A stretch of DNA of 64,000 bases from NCBI RefSeq assembly GCF_021030645.1, contig NZ_JACGCJ010000010.1:1-64000 (forward strand), read 5' to 3'. Positions 1-8,368 of this stretch are shown here, one piece after another. Each line of letters opens with the position of its first letter. The stretch's first letter is position 1. Under the pieces are notes generated by a model, which saw nothing but the letters and a program-made list of their open reading frames with translations, was not told the DNA's origin and searched no databases. The stretch is from Agrilactobacillus fermenti. Its GTDB lineage: Bacteria > Bacillota > Bacilli > Lactobacillales > Lactobacillaceae. The position numbers and the translations under genes were made by a program.

Positions 1-257
1 TCACAGCCCATCAAGAAGTTACTGAGAAGACGGGGATCGAGTTTTACTTTCCAGATGCCCATGCTCCTTGGCAAAGAGGAACTAGTGAGAATACCAATGG
101 TTTGATCCGGGAATATTTACCCAAGGGTCAAGATATCACAGCTTCCGATAGAGAGATTGATCAATACACAAGCCAATTGAATCACCGGCCAAGGAAATGT
201 TTAGGTTGGAAAACACCCTACGAAGTATTCTACGATAAGAGTTTGCATTTAATTTGA
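1..257 (+). mobile_element. IS30-family transposase, 3' end only (partial at window edge)
   Basis: An open frame from position 3 to a TGA at 255-257 encodes the C-terminal 84 residues of an IS30-family transposase. The catalytic-core signature HAPWQRGTSENTNGLIREY is clear, with the last acidic residue of the DDE triad (E in SENTNG), followed by the usual NHRPRKCLGWKTPYEVF tail. These enzymes cut and paste IS30-type elements. The start of the gene lies before the window. The element's right end probably lies within the 30 bases after the stop (ATTTGACAATTC region), but I cannot fix the inverted repeat without its left partner. The frame is undamaged in what is visible. Confidence 0.9.
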
Positions 258-314
258 CAATTCAAGATATAAAACTTTATTAAAAAAATTAAATATTGAA
301 AGGTAAGGCATATT

Positions 315-545
315 ATGGATAGAAAAGTCCAAATTGACCCAGATAAGTTTGCACTGGCCATTGCTGGAACAGTTAGCGATGGACCAGATGATGTTCGTGT
401 CAGTAAAAACGCATTATTACGTTATTTGACAGCTTACTACTTAGTACTGCAATTTAATGAATTAGAAGCTGATCAGTTTAGTTTTAAGAATAGTGCTAAT
501 TTCAAACATATGATTGAAGGCTTAGATAGAATTGTACCCCATTAA
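315..545 (+). CDS. small conserved protein of unknown function (76 aa)
   Basis: No function recognised. It has an AGGTAAGG ribosome binding site nine bases before the ATG. The 76-residue product is soluble, with no membrane segment or signal. It is visibly related to the 86-residue protein at 51573-51833: both have an IDPxxFAxxI motif near the N-terminus and a later block YLxAxYLxxxFxxLExxQF at similar spacing, so they form a small family. This copy sits alone between the IS30 remnant and the ECF operon and is followed by a perfect hairpin; the other copy sits in a sugar-permease operon. It may have been separated from its original neighbours by the IS element. Coding is supported by the paralogue, the ribosome binding site and the conserved pattern. 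Confidence 0.7.
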   Translation: MDRKVQIDPDKFALAIAGTVSDGPDDVRVSKNALLRYLTAYYLVLQFNELEADQFSFKNSANFKHMIEGLDRIVPH

Positions 546-575
546 GTATGACAAAATAGGAAAGATGTGATTAAA

Positions 576-610
576 GACAGGTGTGAAATGATTTTTGTTT
601 CACACCTGTC
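576..610 (+). terminator. perfect 13-bp hairpin between the small gene and the ECF promoter
   Basis: GACAGGTGTGAAA (576-588) pairs perfectly with TTTCACACCTGTC (598-610) around a 9-base loop. There is no T-run after the stem, so termination by itself is doubtful. It ends at the base before the -35 box of the ECF promoter, so it may also insulate that promoter or be a protein-binding site. Confidence 0.5.
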
Positions 611-663
611 TTGACATCTGTCTAGACCACCTGTATGATGTTATACATGTCAAGACATACAGG
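611..663 (+). promoter_or_regulatory. strong sigma-A promoter with overlapping inverted repeat, for the ECF operon
   Basis: TTGACA (611-616), a 17-base spacer and TATGAT (634-639) form a near-consensus promoter. CCTGTATG (630-637) and CATACAGG (656-663) make an inverted repeat that overlaps the -10 box on one side and reaches the ribosome binding site (AGGAGG, 661-666) on the other. This arrangement suits a repressor site or an RNA hairpin that hides the ribosome binding site. The regulator is unknown. Confidence 0.65.
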
Positions 664-672
664 AGGCAAGAA

Positions 673-1266
673 ATGAAAGTACAAAGATTGTGGTCTATCA
701 AATTATCATCAGCAACACTGGTTCTAATTCCAGCAGCAGTTGGTATCAACTATTTAGCAAAGGCACTAGCTGAGGGGCTAAAATTACCGGTATGGTTGGG
801 TTCTATTGGGACGTTTTTAGCTAGTATGTTAGCTGGTCCGATTGCTGGGGCAATTAGTGGATTTATCAACAATGTGATTTATGGATTAACACTGTCACCA
901 ATTTCGACAGTTTATGCGTTGACGAGCATTGGCATTGGTTTAAGTGTCGGGGTGTTATTCCGATTAGGCTGGTTTAGTTCCGTTAAAAAAGTCTTATTAG
1001 CAGCTTTGGTGATCGCCTTTATTTCAGCTATTATTTCGACACCATTGAATGTCTATTTTTGGGCTGGACAAACGGGAAATGCTTGGGGTGATGCCATTTT
1101 TGCAGCGTTAGTTGCCCATCACACACCTGTTTTTCTGGCTTCGTTTGTAGACGAATTTGTTTTAGATATTATCGATAAAATCGTAGTTGCCTATTTGGCT
1201 TACGTGATTTATCGACGTTTACCGAATAAATTGATCAGCTTTTTTCAGGATGAGTCTCATGCTTAA
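673..1266 (+). CDS. ECF transporter substrate-binding (S) component, substrate unknown
   Basis: This is an integral membrane protein of 197 residues with about six hydrophobic segments. It includes the pattern LGSIGTFLASMLAGPIAGAISGF typical in character of ECF S components, which capture a vitamin or other micronutrient and hand it to the T/A/A' module. I do not recognise the substrate group. The ATG at 673 is chosen because AGGAGGC lies just before it and the promoter -10 is at 634-639; a longer reading from 595 would start upstream of the promoter. The stop overlaps the start of the T component by 17 bases, so translation is coupled. Because S, T, A and A' sit in one operon, this is a dedicated (group I) ECF transporter rather than one sharing a common energising module. 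Confidence 0.8.
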   Translation: MKVQRLWSIKLSSATLVLIPAAVGINYLAKALAEGLKLPVWLGSIGTFLASMLAGPIAGAISGFINNVIYGLTLSPISTVYALTSIGIGLSVGVLFRLGWFSSVKKVLLAALVIAFISAIISTPLNVYFWAGQTGNAWGDAIFAALVAHHTPVFLASFVDEFVLDIIDKIVVAYLAYVIYRRLPNKLISFFQDESHA

Positions 1267-2035
1267 AAAGGCACCATTTTCGGCTGGATTAGTGCATAAA
1301 TCGTCTTGGACGCGCCATATTGATCCTGGTAGTAAATTTCTATTGATGGCGGATACAATTGCCGCCAGCATGGTCTTTTCTAGTCTTTCCGTGAATTTAG
1401 GTTTGATTTTATGCTTATTAATGCTTAATTTCAGCGCCCATATCTTACATAAAAGTTTGGTTGTATTGGCGTTTAGCTTATTTCTGATTAGTACAATGTT
1501 ACTCATTCAGGGGTTGTTTTATGCTCAAAATCAAACACCGATCTTCACAATTGGCTGGTTGACTTTTTATCAGGAAGGCTTGCAGCATGCTGCCCTTTTG
1601 GCAGGCCGGATATTGATCATTACGCTGTCCGCTTGTTTGTTGATGTTTACCATGACAATTGGTGAAAATACAATTTACTTGGAAAAATTAGGTCTGCCTT
1701 TTCGCTATGTCTACGCGCTGATGTCCGTCTGTTATATTTTGCCGCAAATGCATGCCAATATGCGCCGAATACAATTGGCGCAACAAGCAAGAGGTGTTGT
1801 TGGTTCCGGACGGTTAAGACAGCGATTTCGAGCGATTTTACCTACTTTGATCCCACTGATCGTTATGACTTTAACGCGAACGATCAACCGTTCCATTGCG
1901 TTGAGGTTACGCGGTTTCGAATCAAAACAGCGCCAAACACCAAATTGGCAATATACTTATATTTTTGCCAGGGGCTTACATTATTTATTGTTTCTGGGGT
2001 TGTTGGCTCTATTAGGAGGCGTAGTATGGCTGTAG
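1250..2035 (+). CDS. ecfT: ECF transporter transmembrane (T) component
   Basis: 261 residues with several membrane segments. The two cytoplasmic coupling motifs of EcfT proteins are visible as A-R-G triplets: AQQARGV near residue 180 and ALRLRGF near residue 222 (the second reads L-R-G). These helices dock onto the two ATPases. The start overlaps the S component by 17 bases; a second in-frame ATG at 1259 is also possible. The 3' end overlaps the following ATPase start at 2026 by 10 bases. Gene order S-T-A-A' and the overlaps show one transcription unit. Confidence 0.88.
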   Translation: MSLMLKKAPFSAGLVHKSSWTRHIDPGSKFLLMADTIAASMVFSSLSVNLGLILCLLMLNFSAHILHKSLVVLAFSLFLISTMLLIQGLFYAQNQTPIFTIGWLTFYQEGLQHAALLAGRILIITLSACLLMFTMTIGENTIYLEKLGLPFRYVYALMSVCYILPQMHANMRRIQLAQQARGVVGSGRLRQRFRAILPTLIPLIVMTLTRTINRSIALRLRGFESKQRQTPNWQYTYIFARGLHYLLFLGLLALLGGVVWL

Positions 2036-2856
2036 AAACATTTATTACACTAGATCGAGTTTCAGTGAAGTATCCCAATGCGCAAGATTTGGCTTTAGAC
2101 TGGGTTTCAATGAGCGTGCCCCAGTTTGCTAAAGTCGGCGTTATTGGAAATTCAGATGCGGGAAAAACGACTTTCTGCCAATTATTAGCTGGTATTATCC
2201 CGGAAATGATCCATGCTAGGATTGAAGGCCAGCTACAGATCGATCGTAACGATACCAAACAAAAACCAAGTATTGGCTATGTTTTCCAAGATCCTGAGAG
2301 TCAATTGAGCGGACTCGCCGAAACTGTTGCAGATGAAATTGCATTTGGATTGGTCAATGCAGGTTTATCAGAGAGTGAAATTGATCAACGAGTAAAGCGT
2401 ATCGCCCAGGAATTAGAGTTAACTTCAATATTACAACAGAGCCCAACTGAGATTTCTGGCGGGCAACAGCAGCGATTGGCCTTAGCAACAGTGCTAGTCG
2501 TAGAACCAGACATTTTAATTTTGGATAATCCTACCAGTCAAATGGATCCCCGAGGGAAAGCCTGGCTTTTTGAACATTTAGCAGCTTTAAAAAAGCAAAC
2601 AATTTTTTTGGTTTCAGATGAAATTGATTTACTTTGTGAGTTTGCCGATTATCTTTGTGTGTTCGCCCAAGGGAAATTACTAGCTTTTGACATACCAGCG
2701 CGCGTGATCAATCAAGCAGATCAGAACCACTGGCCAATGGCACTGCCAGCGGTTTATCAATTTGCAAAAGCACTGTCAAAAACCATGGCGGGGACTTATC
2801 GCTATCCAGTAACATTAGGGCGGTTAAAGCGGGTGATGCATGATGACGATGATTAG
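2026..2856 (+). CDS. ecfA1: ECF transporter ATPase A with degenerate catalytic residues
   Basis: 276 residues from the ATG at 2026, which has AGGAGG eight bases ahead; the upstream reading to 1945 overlaps the T gene and is rejected. ABC ATPase motifs appear in order: Walker A GNSDAGKTT (41-49), Q-loop FQDPESQ, signature SGGQQQR (144-150), and Walker B ILILDNPTS with Asn at the position of the catalytic Glu (168). The switch histidine is also replaced: VSDEID stands where VTHDMD is usual. Its own ATP site is therefore predicted not to hydrolyse, while its signature motif is canonical. It pairs with the next ATPase, which shows the complementary pattern. The 3' end overlaps that gene by 17 bases. 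Confidence 0.88.
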   Translation: MAVETFITLDRVSVKYPNAQDLALDWVSMSVPQFAKVGVIGNSDAGKTTFCQLLAGIIPEMIHARIEGQLQIDRNDTKQKPSIGYVFQDPESQLSGLAETVADEIAFGLVNAGLSESEIDQRVKRIAQELELTSILQQSPTEISGGQQQRLALATVLVVEPDILILDNPTSQMDPRGKAWLFEHLAALKKQTIFLVSDEIDLLCEFADYLCVFAQGKLLAFDIPARVINQADQNHWPMALPAVYQFAKALSKTMAGTYRYPVTLGRLKRVMHDDDD

Positions 2857-3643
2857 TTTGGATCAGGTACAATATCAATACCCCGGATCAGCTATGAAGT
2901 TGACGATCGAACAATTGAAGATTAAAAATGCCTTAACAACAATTGTAGGGGCTAATGGTTCTGGTAAATCTACTTTATTGAAATTGTTGTTGGGACTATA
3001 TGCGCCATCTCAAGGTACGATCAGTCTTGAAGGCCAGGATTTAAAAGCATTGCCTATTAAGCGTAAGTTAGAAATGATCGGGCTTGTTTTTCAAAATCCC
3101 AATGATCAGCTTTTTAATGCCACAGTCTTACAAGAAGTGACTTGGAGCGTACGCCAATTAGGGCTGCCTGTAGTAGAGCAGCGGGCAAAAGCGGCGTTGA
3201 CCCAGGTTGGCTTAGAAGCGGAACTAACGACGAATCCTTATGATCTTTCTCTTTCAAAACGGCAATTATTAGCTATTGCAACGATTCTAGCAATAGATCC
3301 AGCAATTTATTTATTTGATGAACCTTTTAGTTATTTGGATTTTCCAGCACAACAACGAATTACTGCGTTAATGCGTCAGCTATCTGAGACTGGTCACCAA
3401 GTTATCGTTGTGACCCATGATATGGATTGGTTGGCAACACAAAGTGACGAGATTCTTTTGATGAATCAAGGGACAATTCAATTTCAAGGAACGCCAGCGG
3501 CCTTATTTACAAATCATGACTTTATGAAAATGGGACAAATTGCGCCGCCTCGGGTAATGCAAATCGCCCAAAATTTTGGCGATTATGAGGTTTATTTATC
3601 TATTGAGGATTATTTAGAAAAAATACAGCAAAAAAATTTATGA
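2840..3643 (+). CDS. ecfA2: ECF transporter ATPase A' with degenerate signature motif
   Basis: 267 residues if read from 2840; ATGs at 2843 and 2849 are alternatives. Walker A GANGSGKST (38-46), Q-loop FQNPNDQ, Walker B IYLFDEPFS with the catalytic Glu (161) and the switch His in VTHDMD are all intact. The signature motif, however, reads LSLSKRQ instead of LSGGQ. In an A/A' dimer the site made from this protein's Walker motifs and the partner's SGGQQQR is consensus, while the other site is degenerate on both sides. It is the last gene of the operon and is followed by a strong terminator at 3692-3746. Confidence 0.88.
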   Translation: MMTMISLDQVQYQYPGSAMKLTIEQLKIKNALTTIVGANGSGKSTLLKLLLGLYAPSQGTISLEGQDLKALPIKRKLEMIGLVFQNPNDQLFNATVLQEVTWSVRQLGLPVVEQRAKAALTQVGLEAELTTNPYDLSLSKRQLLAIATILAIDPAIYLFDEPFSYLDFPAQQRITALMRQLSETGHQVIVVTHDMDWLATQSDEILLMNQGTIQFQGTPAALFTNHDFMKMGQIAPPRVMQIAQNFGDYEVYLSIEDYLEKIQQKNL

Positions 3644-3691
3644 AACATTTTACTAAAATTGATAATTAGTACAGATATATTCTGCTAAAAT

Positions 3692-3746
3692 AAAATAACC
3701 ATCAAGAATTAAGTTTTTAGCTCTAATTCTTGATGGTTATTTTTAT
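3692..3746. terminator. bidirectional Rho-independent terminator
   Basis: AATAACCATCAAGAATTA pairs with TAATTCTTGATGGTTATT, and T-runs follow on both strands. It ends the ECF operon on the plus strand and the LacI gene (3767) on the minus strand. Confidence 0.88.
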
Positions 3747-3766
3747 AGTTATGGCAACAGAATTAA

Positions 3767-4777
<1,011 letters not shown>

Positions 4778-4864
4778 TTATCATATAATGCTTAATCCAA
4801 ATTATAACCGAATCACCGCTTAAAGAACATTATAACAGCTAAACCTCTTACGTATCATATATAC

Positions 4865-4905
4865 AAAAAGCTCGGAAACAAAATGTAAATGTTTTGTCCC
4901 GAGCT
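4865..4905 (-). terminator. terminator of the MFS-GH30 operon
   Basis: On the minus strand GCTCGGGACAAAAC pairs with GTTTTGTTTCCGAGC, followed by TTTTTGT. The stem contains the same ACAAAA/TTTTGT element found in the hairpins beside the intergenic repeats elsewhere in the window. Confidence 0.85.
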
Positions 4906-4928
4906 CAGCAATTAAAATTATTGAAAAA

Positions 4929-6491
4929 TTAATCTAATTTATTAACACCTTTACCAGGGGCTTCGTCATCAGCTAAATTTGCTGGATAAGGGTTCAATTT
5001 GAAGGCTTCATCTTCGCGAGGTGTACTCTCATTGACCGAGCCAAAAGCCTTGTGCAGTGTCACAGTACCCCAAGCAGGGACGGTGACGTGTTGCCAAATA
5101 GAGCCACGGCCATAGACGAGAACGGCGGCCTCTACGGGTTTGCCAGTTGGATTATACAAGTGAGCGGCAATTGAGCCATCTGGTGCTAAGAAAGCAACGG
5201 AGCCAACACCACCTGTGTAACCATCTTGGGTATAACTGCTGGAACCGATCACGGTTGAGCCGGGCACAACGTCTTGACCAAAATTGCGCAACATATAATA
5301 TTCCAAATTGCGTTGCACTTTACCAGTGGTATGATCAATGGTTACAACACCACGACGTCCAGTGGAGCCTACCATATTCGGTAAACCACGCTCATCTAAC
5401 GCCATGTTCCAAAGATCGATCATATTCAGCCCTTGACGTACAAGCCAGTTGCCAATCAAGCCAAACATAATATGAGAAGCATCTTCAGGGGTTTCTTCAA
5501 TGAAACATCGACGTTCAGTCATAGCTAGCTTCCAATGAGGGTAGGAACGGCTGCCGTTGAATAAATTGGTATAAGGTCCATCATAAGTGTGGAAAGCAAA
5601 GCCATCAAAGGCACTAGCTTGTTCAGGTGTGATTTCATCACTGATATGTTTGTTTAAGATATTCAAACTGCCATCCCAAAAATAAATCTTTGTGTCAGGG
5701 AAAGTTTTGTCTAAAGCTGGCCGTAAATACTCATAACCAAATTTTGCCAATTCAGGAATTTTCCAAATCATAGCTGGCCAGGCAGCCGCATTAGAAGGCT
5801 CATTTTGAATTGTGATCGCATAAATTGGGATGCCGTACTGACGGTAAGCTTCAAGATATTTAACGAAATAGCGGGCGTAGACACTTTCAAAAGTATCTTT
5901 TTCTTTATCATAGCCATTACCGATATATTCACCAAAACGCAGATGACCACCCATTTTAAGTTCACCAGTATTTTTCATCCAAGCGGGTGCCGACCACGGG
6001 GAGGCCATGATTTTAACCGCTGGGTTGATTTGCAAGATTTCTTGAACAACCGGGACCAGATATTTTAAATCTTTAGTGGCATCTGGCGCGTCGGGTTCAC
6101 CTTCACCAATGGAGAACTTTGACAAACTAGCATCATGTTCACCAAAAGGCACATCATCATAAGTATAGTAAGGCTGGCTCGCTGGTTCACAGGAGCCGAG
6201 CGGAATACGGATGGTTGAAAAATTGCCTTCTTTCGGGTCAAATAGTTCATGAAGTAAAGCACTACGCTGCGCTTTGCTTTGTTTCCAGATCAAAGAGGCA
6301 GCTGCATCAGTGATAGCGGCACCAGCGCCTAGCCATTCTTGGCGTTTATCAGAAGGATCAATGACGATTTTGGCAGCCTCACCTGGTTCAGTTTGCGGTG
6401 TGGGTGTTTGTAAGTGTGTTCTCTTTTCGGAGAGGTCACCAGCGGTCATGGTCCAAAATTCTGTTGGGAAAAGTCCTTCTTGTGTACTCAA
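4929..6491 (-). CDS. GH30-family glycosidase (glucosylceramidase-type, cytoplasmic)
   Basis: About 520 residues. It is a glycoside hydrolase of family 30: acid/base Glu in TIQNEPSNAAAW (about residue 231) and nucleophile Glu in AMTERRC (about 326), on a TIM barrel with the usual C-terminal beta domain. Family members cleave beta-glucosides, beta-1,6-glucans, beta-xylans or galactans, so the substrate is open. There is no signal peptide, so it acts on imported glycosides. The start is uncertain. ATG 6500 directly abuts AAAGG, whereas the in-frame TTG at 6491 has proper spacing and is preferred. It lies 45 bases after the MFS permease and is probably cotranscribed. A terminator follows at 4865-4905. 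Confidence 0.88.
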   Translation of the reverse strand: MSTQEGLFPTEFWTMTAGDLSEKRTHLQTPTPQTEPGEAAKIVIDPSDKRQEWLGAGAAITDAAASLIWKQSKAQRSALLHELFDPKEGNFSTIRIPLGSCEPASQPYYTYDDVPFGEHDASLSKFSIGEGEPDAPDATKDLKYLVPVVQEILQINPAVKIMASPWSAPAWMKNTGELKMGGHLRFGEYIGNGYDKEKDTFESVYARYFVKYLEAYRQYGIPIYAITIQNEPSNAAAWPAMIWKIPELAKFGYEYLRPALDKTFPDTKIYFWDGSLNILNKHISDEITPEQASAFDGFAFHTYDGPYTNLFNGSRSYPHWKLAMTERRCFIEETPEDASHIMFGLIGNWLVRQGLNMIDLWNMALDERGLPNMVGSTGRRGVVTIDHTTGKVQRNLEYYMLRNFGQDVVPGSTVIGSSSYTQDGYTGGVGSVAFLAPDGSIAAHLYNPTGKPVEAAVLVYGRGSIWQHVTVPAWGTVTLHKAFGSVNESTPREDEAFKLNPYPANLADDEAPGKGVNKLD

Positions 6492-6545
6492 ATGAAACAT
6501 CCTTTCAAAATCAGTTGTTAATTTTTACTAAATTTTAACACGTCA

Positions 6546-7859
6546 TTATTTGACACGTTTGATAAGTGCGATACAGATACCACCAACTAATTCCATGGCA
6601 ACGGCGAAAATGAAGATAGCCTGATAACCAAAAGCGGCAACAATGGCGGCAGCCACCATGGCACCTAACATTTGACCTAAAGTATTGGCTAAGTTGATCA
6701 AACCAAGATCTTTACCAGCGGTATCAGATGATGGCAAAACATCCATGTTTAAGGCACCATCAACGGAATTATAAAGCCCATTCCCAAAAGCGGCGATGAT
6801 AGCGTAAACGAACATAGCCCAAGGTGCTTTGACAAATAATGGGAATAAAGCAGCAGCGCCTAAGGCAAAAGTAGCGATAACAACTGGTGCTTTGACACGG
6901 CCAAGTTTATCAGCTAAAGGTCCACCAACTAGGGCAAAGAAAACACCAATGAATAGCATGATACTAGAGAAAATTGAAATGGAACCGGCAGCAGCTTTTG
7001 TGCCTTGACCAATATAATCGGTAAATAAGAAGAGCAAGAAAGTTGTGATAATTGTGGAGCCAACAACCATGAAGAATTTACCAGTTAAAGCGAGGTAGAA
7101 ATCCCGAGCATCATGAGTTGGGAAGAAGAAGTATTTCTTAAGTGAATCTTTATCGAATTTAACTCTAGGTTCGTCAAGATTAGACTTTTCTTTAATTAGA
7201 GCAACGTGGACGATGGCCAAAACAACAGTGATCGCAGCCATGACATAGATCCCAAACTTAACATTGCCTAGGAATTGGGCTGCTAATAATGCGAAGCCTT
7301 GTTGCGCAATGGTAAAACCAACACCGTAGAAAGTAGAAACAGTGCGACGCCATTTAGGCGCTACACGGTCCGATATTTGCGGGTAGATAGCCGCTGCAAT
7401 GACATTTTCGGCCGCTGCCGCAATGATCCAAATAAATATAATAGCTGTGACAGAAGCAATGTTAGCGATTGCAATTAATGAAATAGCAATGGCAATCGTT
7501 CCGCCAATAATATAGGGCTTTCTTTTACCAAAACGTGTCCGCGTGACATCTGAAAAGGCGCCGAATAGTAAATTGGTAATCGCTCCGGTAATTGAAGCAA
7601 CAGTCGCTAAAATACCAACGGCCCAAACCTTATGGGCGGCATCAATTTGACTAAATAATTGGGGAATTAAGACACTACGCGTAGAACCAATGGGCCCATA
7701 CCAGCAAAGTGGGGCAATGGACATGGCGAAGGCAACGGTCAAGGGCACTTTCGGTTGATCTTCATCTTTAACGGCTGCGTTGGAAATTTCACCGACCGCC
7801 GTTTTGACAGGTTCCTTTTTGTTATGGGACCCATTATGAGGTGCTAAAGTATCTGACAT
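6546..7859 (-). CDS. MFS-type glycoside permease
   Basis: 437 residues with about 12 hydrophobic segments after a polar N-terminal tail of about 40 residues. The cytoplasmic loop GAFSDVTRTRFGKRKPY matches the loop 2-3 motif of MFS/GPH-like sugar transporters, and a related motif, GGPLADKLGRVKAP, begins the second half. It is first in an operon with the GH30 enzyme, so it most likely imports the GH30 substrate in symport with a cation. The ribosome binding site is AAGGAG seven bases before the ATG. Upstream lies a GntR-like palindrome (7934-7948) resembling one in front of the glucuronate operon. The substrate cannot be told from sequence. Confidence 0.82.
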   Translation of the reverse strand: MSDTLAPHNGSHNKKEPVKTAVGEISNAAVKDEDQPKVPLTVAFAMSIAPLCWYGPIGSTRSVLIPQLFSQIDAAHKVWAVGILATVASITGAITNLLFGAFSDVTRTRFGKRKPYIIGGTIAIAISLIAIANIASVTAIIFIWIIAAAAENVIAAAIYPQISDRVAPKWRRTVSTFYGVGFTIAQQGFALLAAQFLGNVKFGIYVMAAITVVLAIVHVALIKEKSNLDEPRVKFDKDSLKKYFFFPTHDARDFYLALTGKFFMVVGSTIITTFLLFLFTDYIGQGTKAAAGSISIFSSIMLFIGVFFALVGGPLADKLGRVKAPVVIATFALGAAALFPLFVKAPWAMFVYAIIAAFGNGLYNSVDGALNMDVLPSSDTAGKDLGLINLANTLGQMLGAMVAAAIVAAFGYQAIFIFAVAMELVGGICIALIKRVK

Positions 7860-7933
7860 ATTAATTCGCTCCTTAGAATAATATCGATAAAATAATGACT
7901 ATAATGATAAATTAAAACTTTAACTCAACTCAT

Positions 7934-7948
7934 ATACTTGTATATAAG
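7934..7948. promoter_or_regulatory. GntR-type operator-like palindrome
   Basis: ATACTTGTATATAAG matches closely the first 15 bases of the Bacillus gluconate repressor site ATACTTGTATACAAGTAT as I recall it. A related sequence, ATACTAGTATATTAG, sits at 13006-13020 before the glucuronate operon, which encodes a GntR/FadR-type regulator (19704-20390). Binding is inferred. Confidence 0.5.
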
Positions 7949-8043
7949 CAGGTGCTTTTGAACGAACCTCCTTAATATTGATATTTAGTTCACAAAGCGG
8001 ACGATTGCTAAAAAATGGCGGATAATAAGAGGGATGCATGATT

Positions 8044-8058
8044 TAGTAATCGTTTACA
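8044..8058. promoter_or_regulatory. cre-like / LacI-type operator candidate
   Basis: TAGTAATCGTTTACA differs at one position from the CcpA cre consensus WTGNAANCGNWNNCA as I recall it, and has the CG centre common to LacI-family sites. It could serve CcpA or the LacI regulator at 3767-4762. Confidence 0.45.
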
Positions 8059-8284
8059 TTTCTAATCACAATCTCGGTTTTACCAAAAATCAAGACATTT
8101 AAATACTTTTTACCAAACTAATATATTGCTTATTTTTTTAAAGCTGACAGATTATGCTGTCATATTGTTCGTCATCAAGTTTGTTAAATTGGTTTAGATA
8201 CATACTGACAACGATAATCTTAGCAATTTATTGTTATTATTAATTATGAATTATGGCTCGGAAAATATTTTAGTAAAATTTATG

Positions 8285-8333
8285 TTGACTGAATTTTGAT
8301 TCATAGTAGAATGAGCAATGGAAAGCGTTTTAC
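8285..8333 (+). promoter_or_regulatory. gusA promoter with operator-like start site
   Basis: TTGACT (8285-8290), a 16-base spacer and TAGAAT (8307-8312) form a good promoter. GGAAAGCGTTTTAC (8320-8333), a CG-centred imperfect palindrome of LacI-family type, covers the expected start of transcription, where a bound repressor would block initiation. Confidence 0.6.
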
Positions 8334-8368
8334 TGAGGAAAATTATAAATTTGGAGGTTATTTCACAA

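Larger units (their letters stand above)
7860..8368. other. divergent control region between MFS-GH30 operon and gusA
   Basis: A 509-base AT-rich region without a credible gene. It holds the control elements listed separately: the GntR-type site (7934-7948), a cre/LacI-like site (8044-8058), the gusA promoter (8285-8312) and an operator-like sequence at its start site (8320-8333). A short inverted repeat TGACAG/CTGTCA lies near 8146-8162. The leftover reading that starts at 8318 only extends gusA upstream through its operator. Confidence 0.7.

Noticed and set aside
595-672. Upstream extension of the ECF S component
   Set aside because: It would start before the promoter -35 box, inside the 13-base hairpin; ATG 673 has a perfect ribosome binding site.
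1945-2025. Longer ATPase A reading
   Set aside because: It overlaps the T gene by 91 bases and lacks a ribosome binding site; ATG 2026 has AGGAGG.
8318-8368. Longer gusA start at 8318
   Set aside because: It would begin at the transcription start and translate the operator; ATG 8369 fits the ribosome binding site and family alignment.
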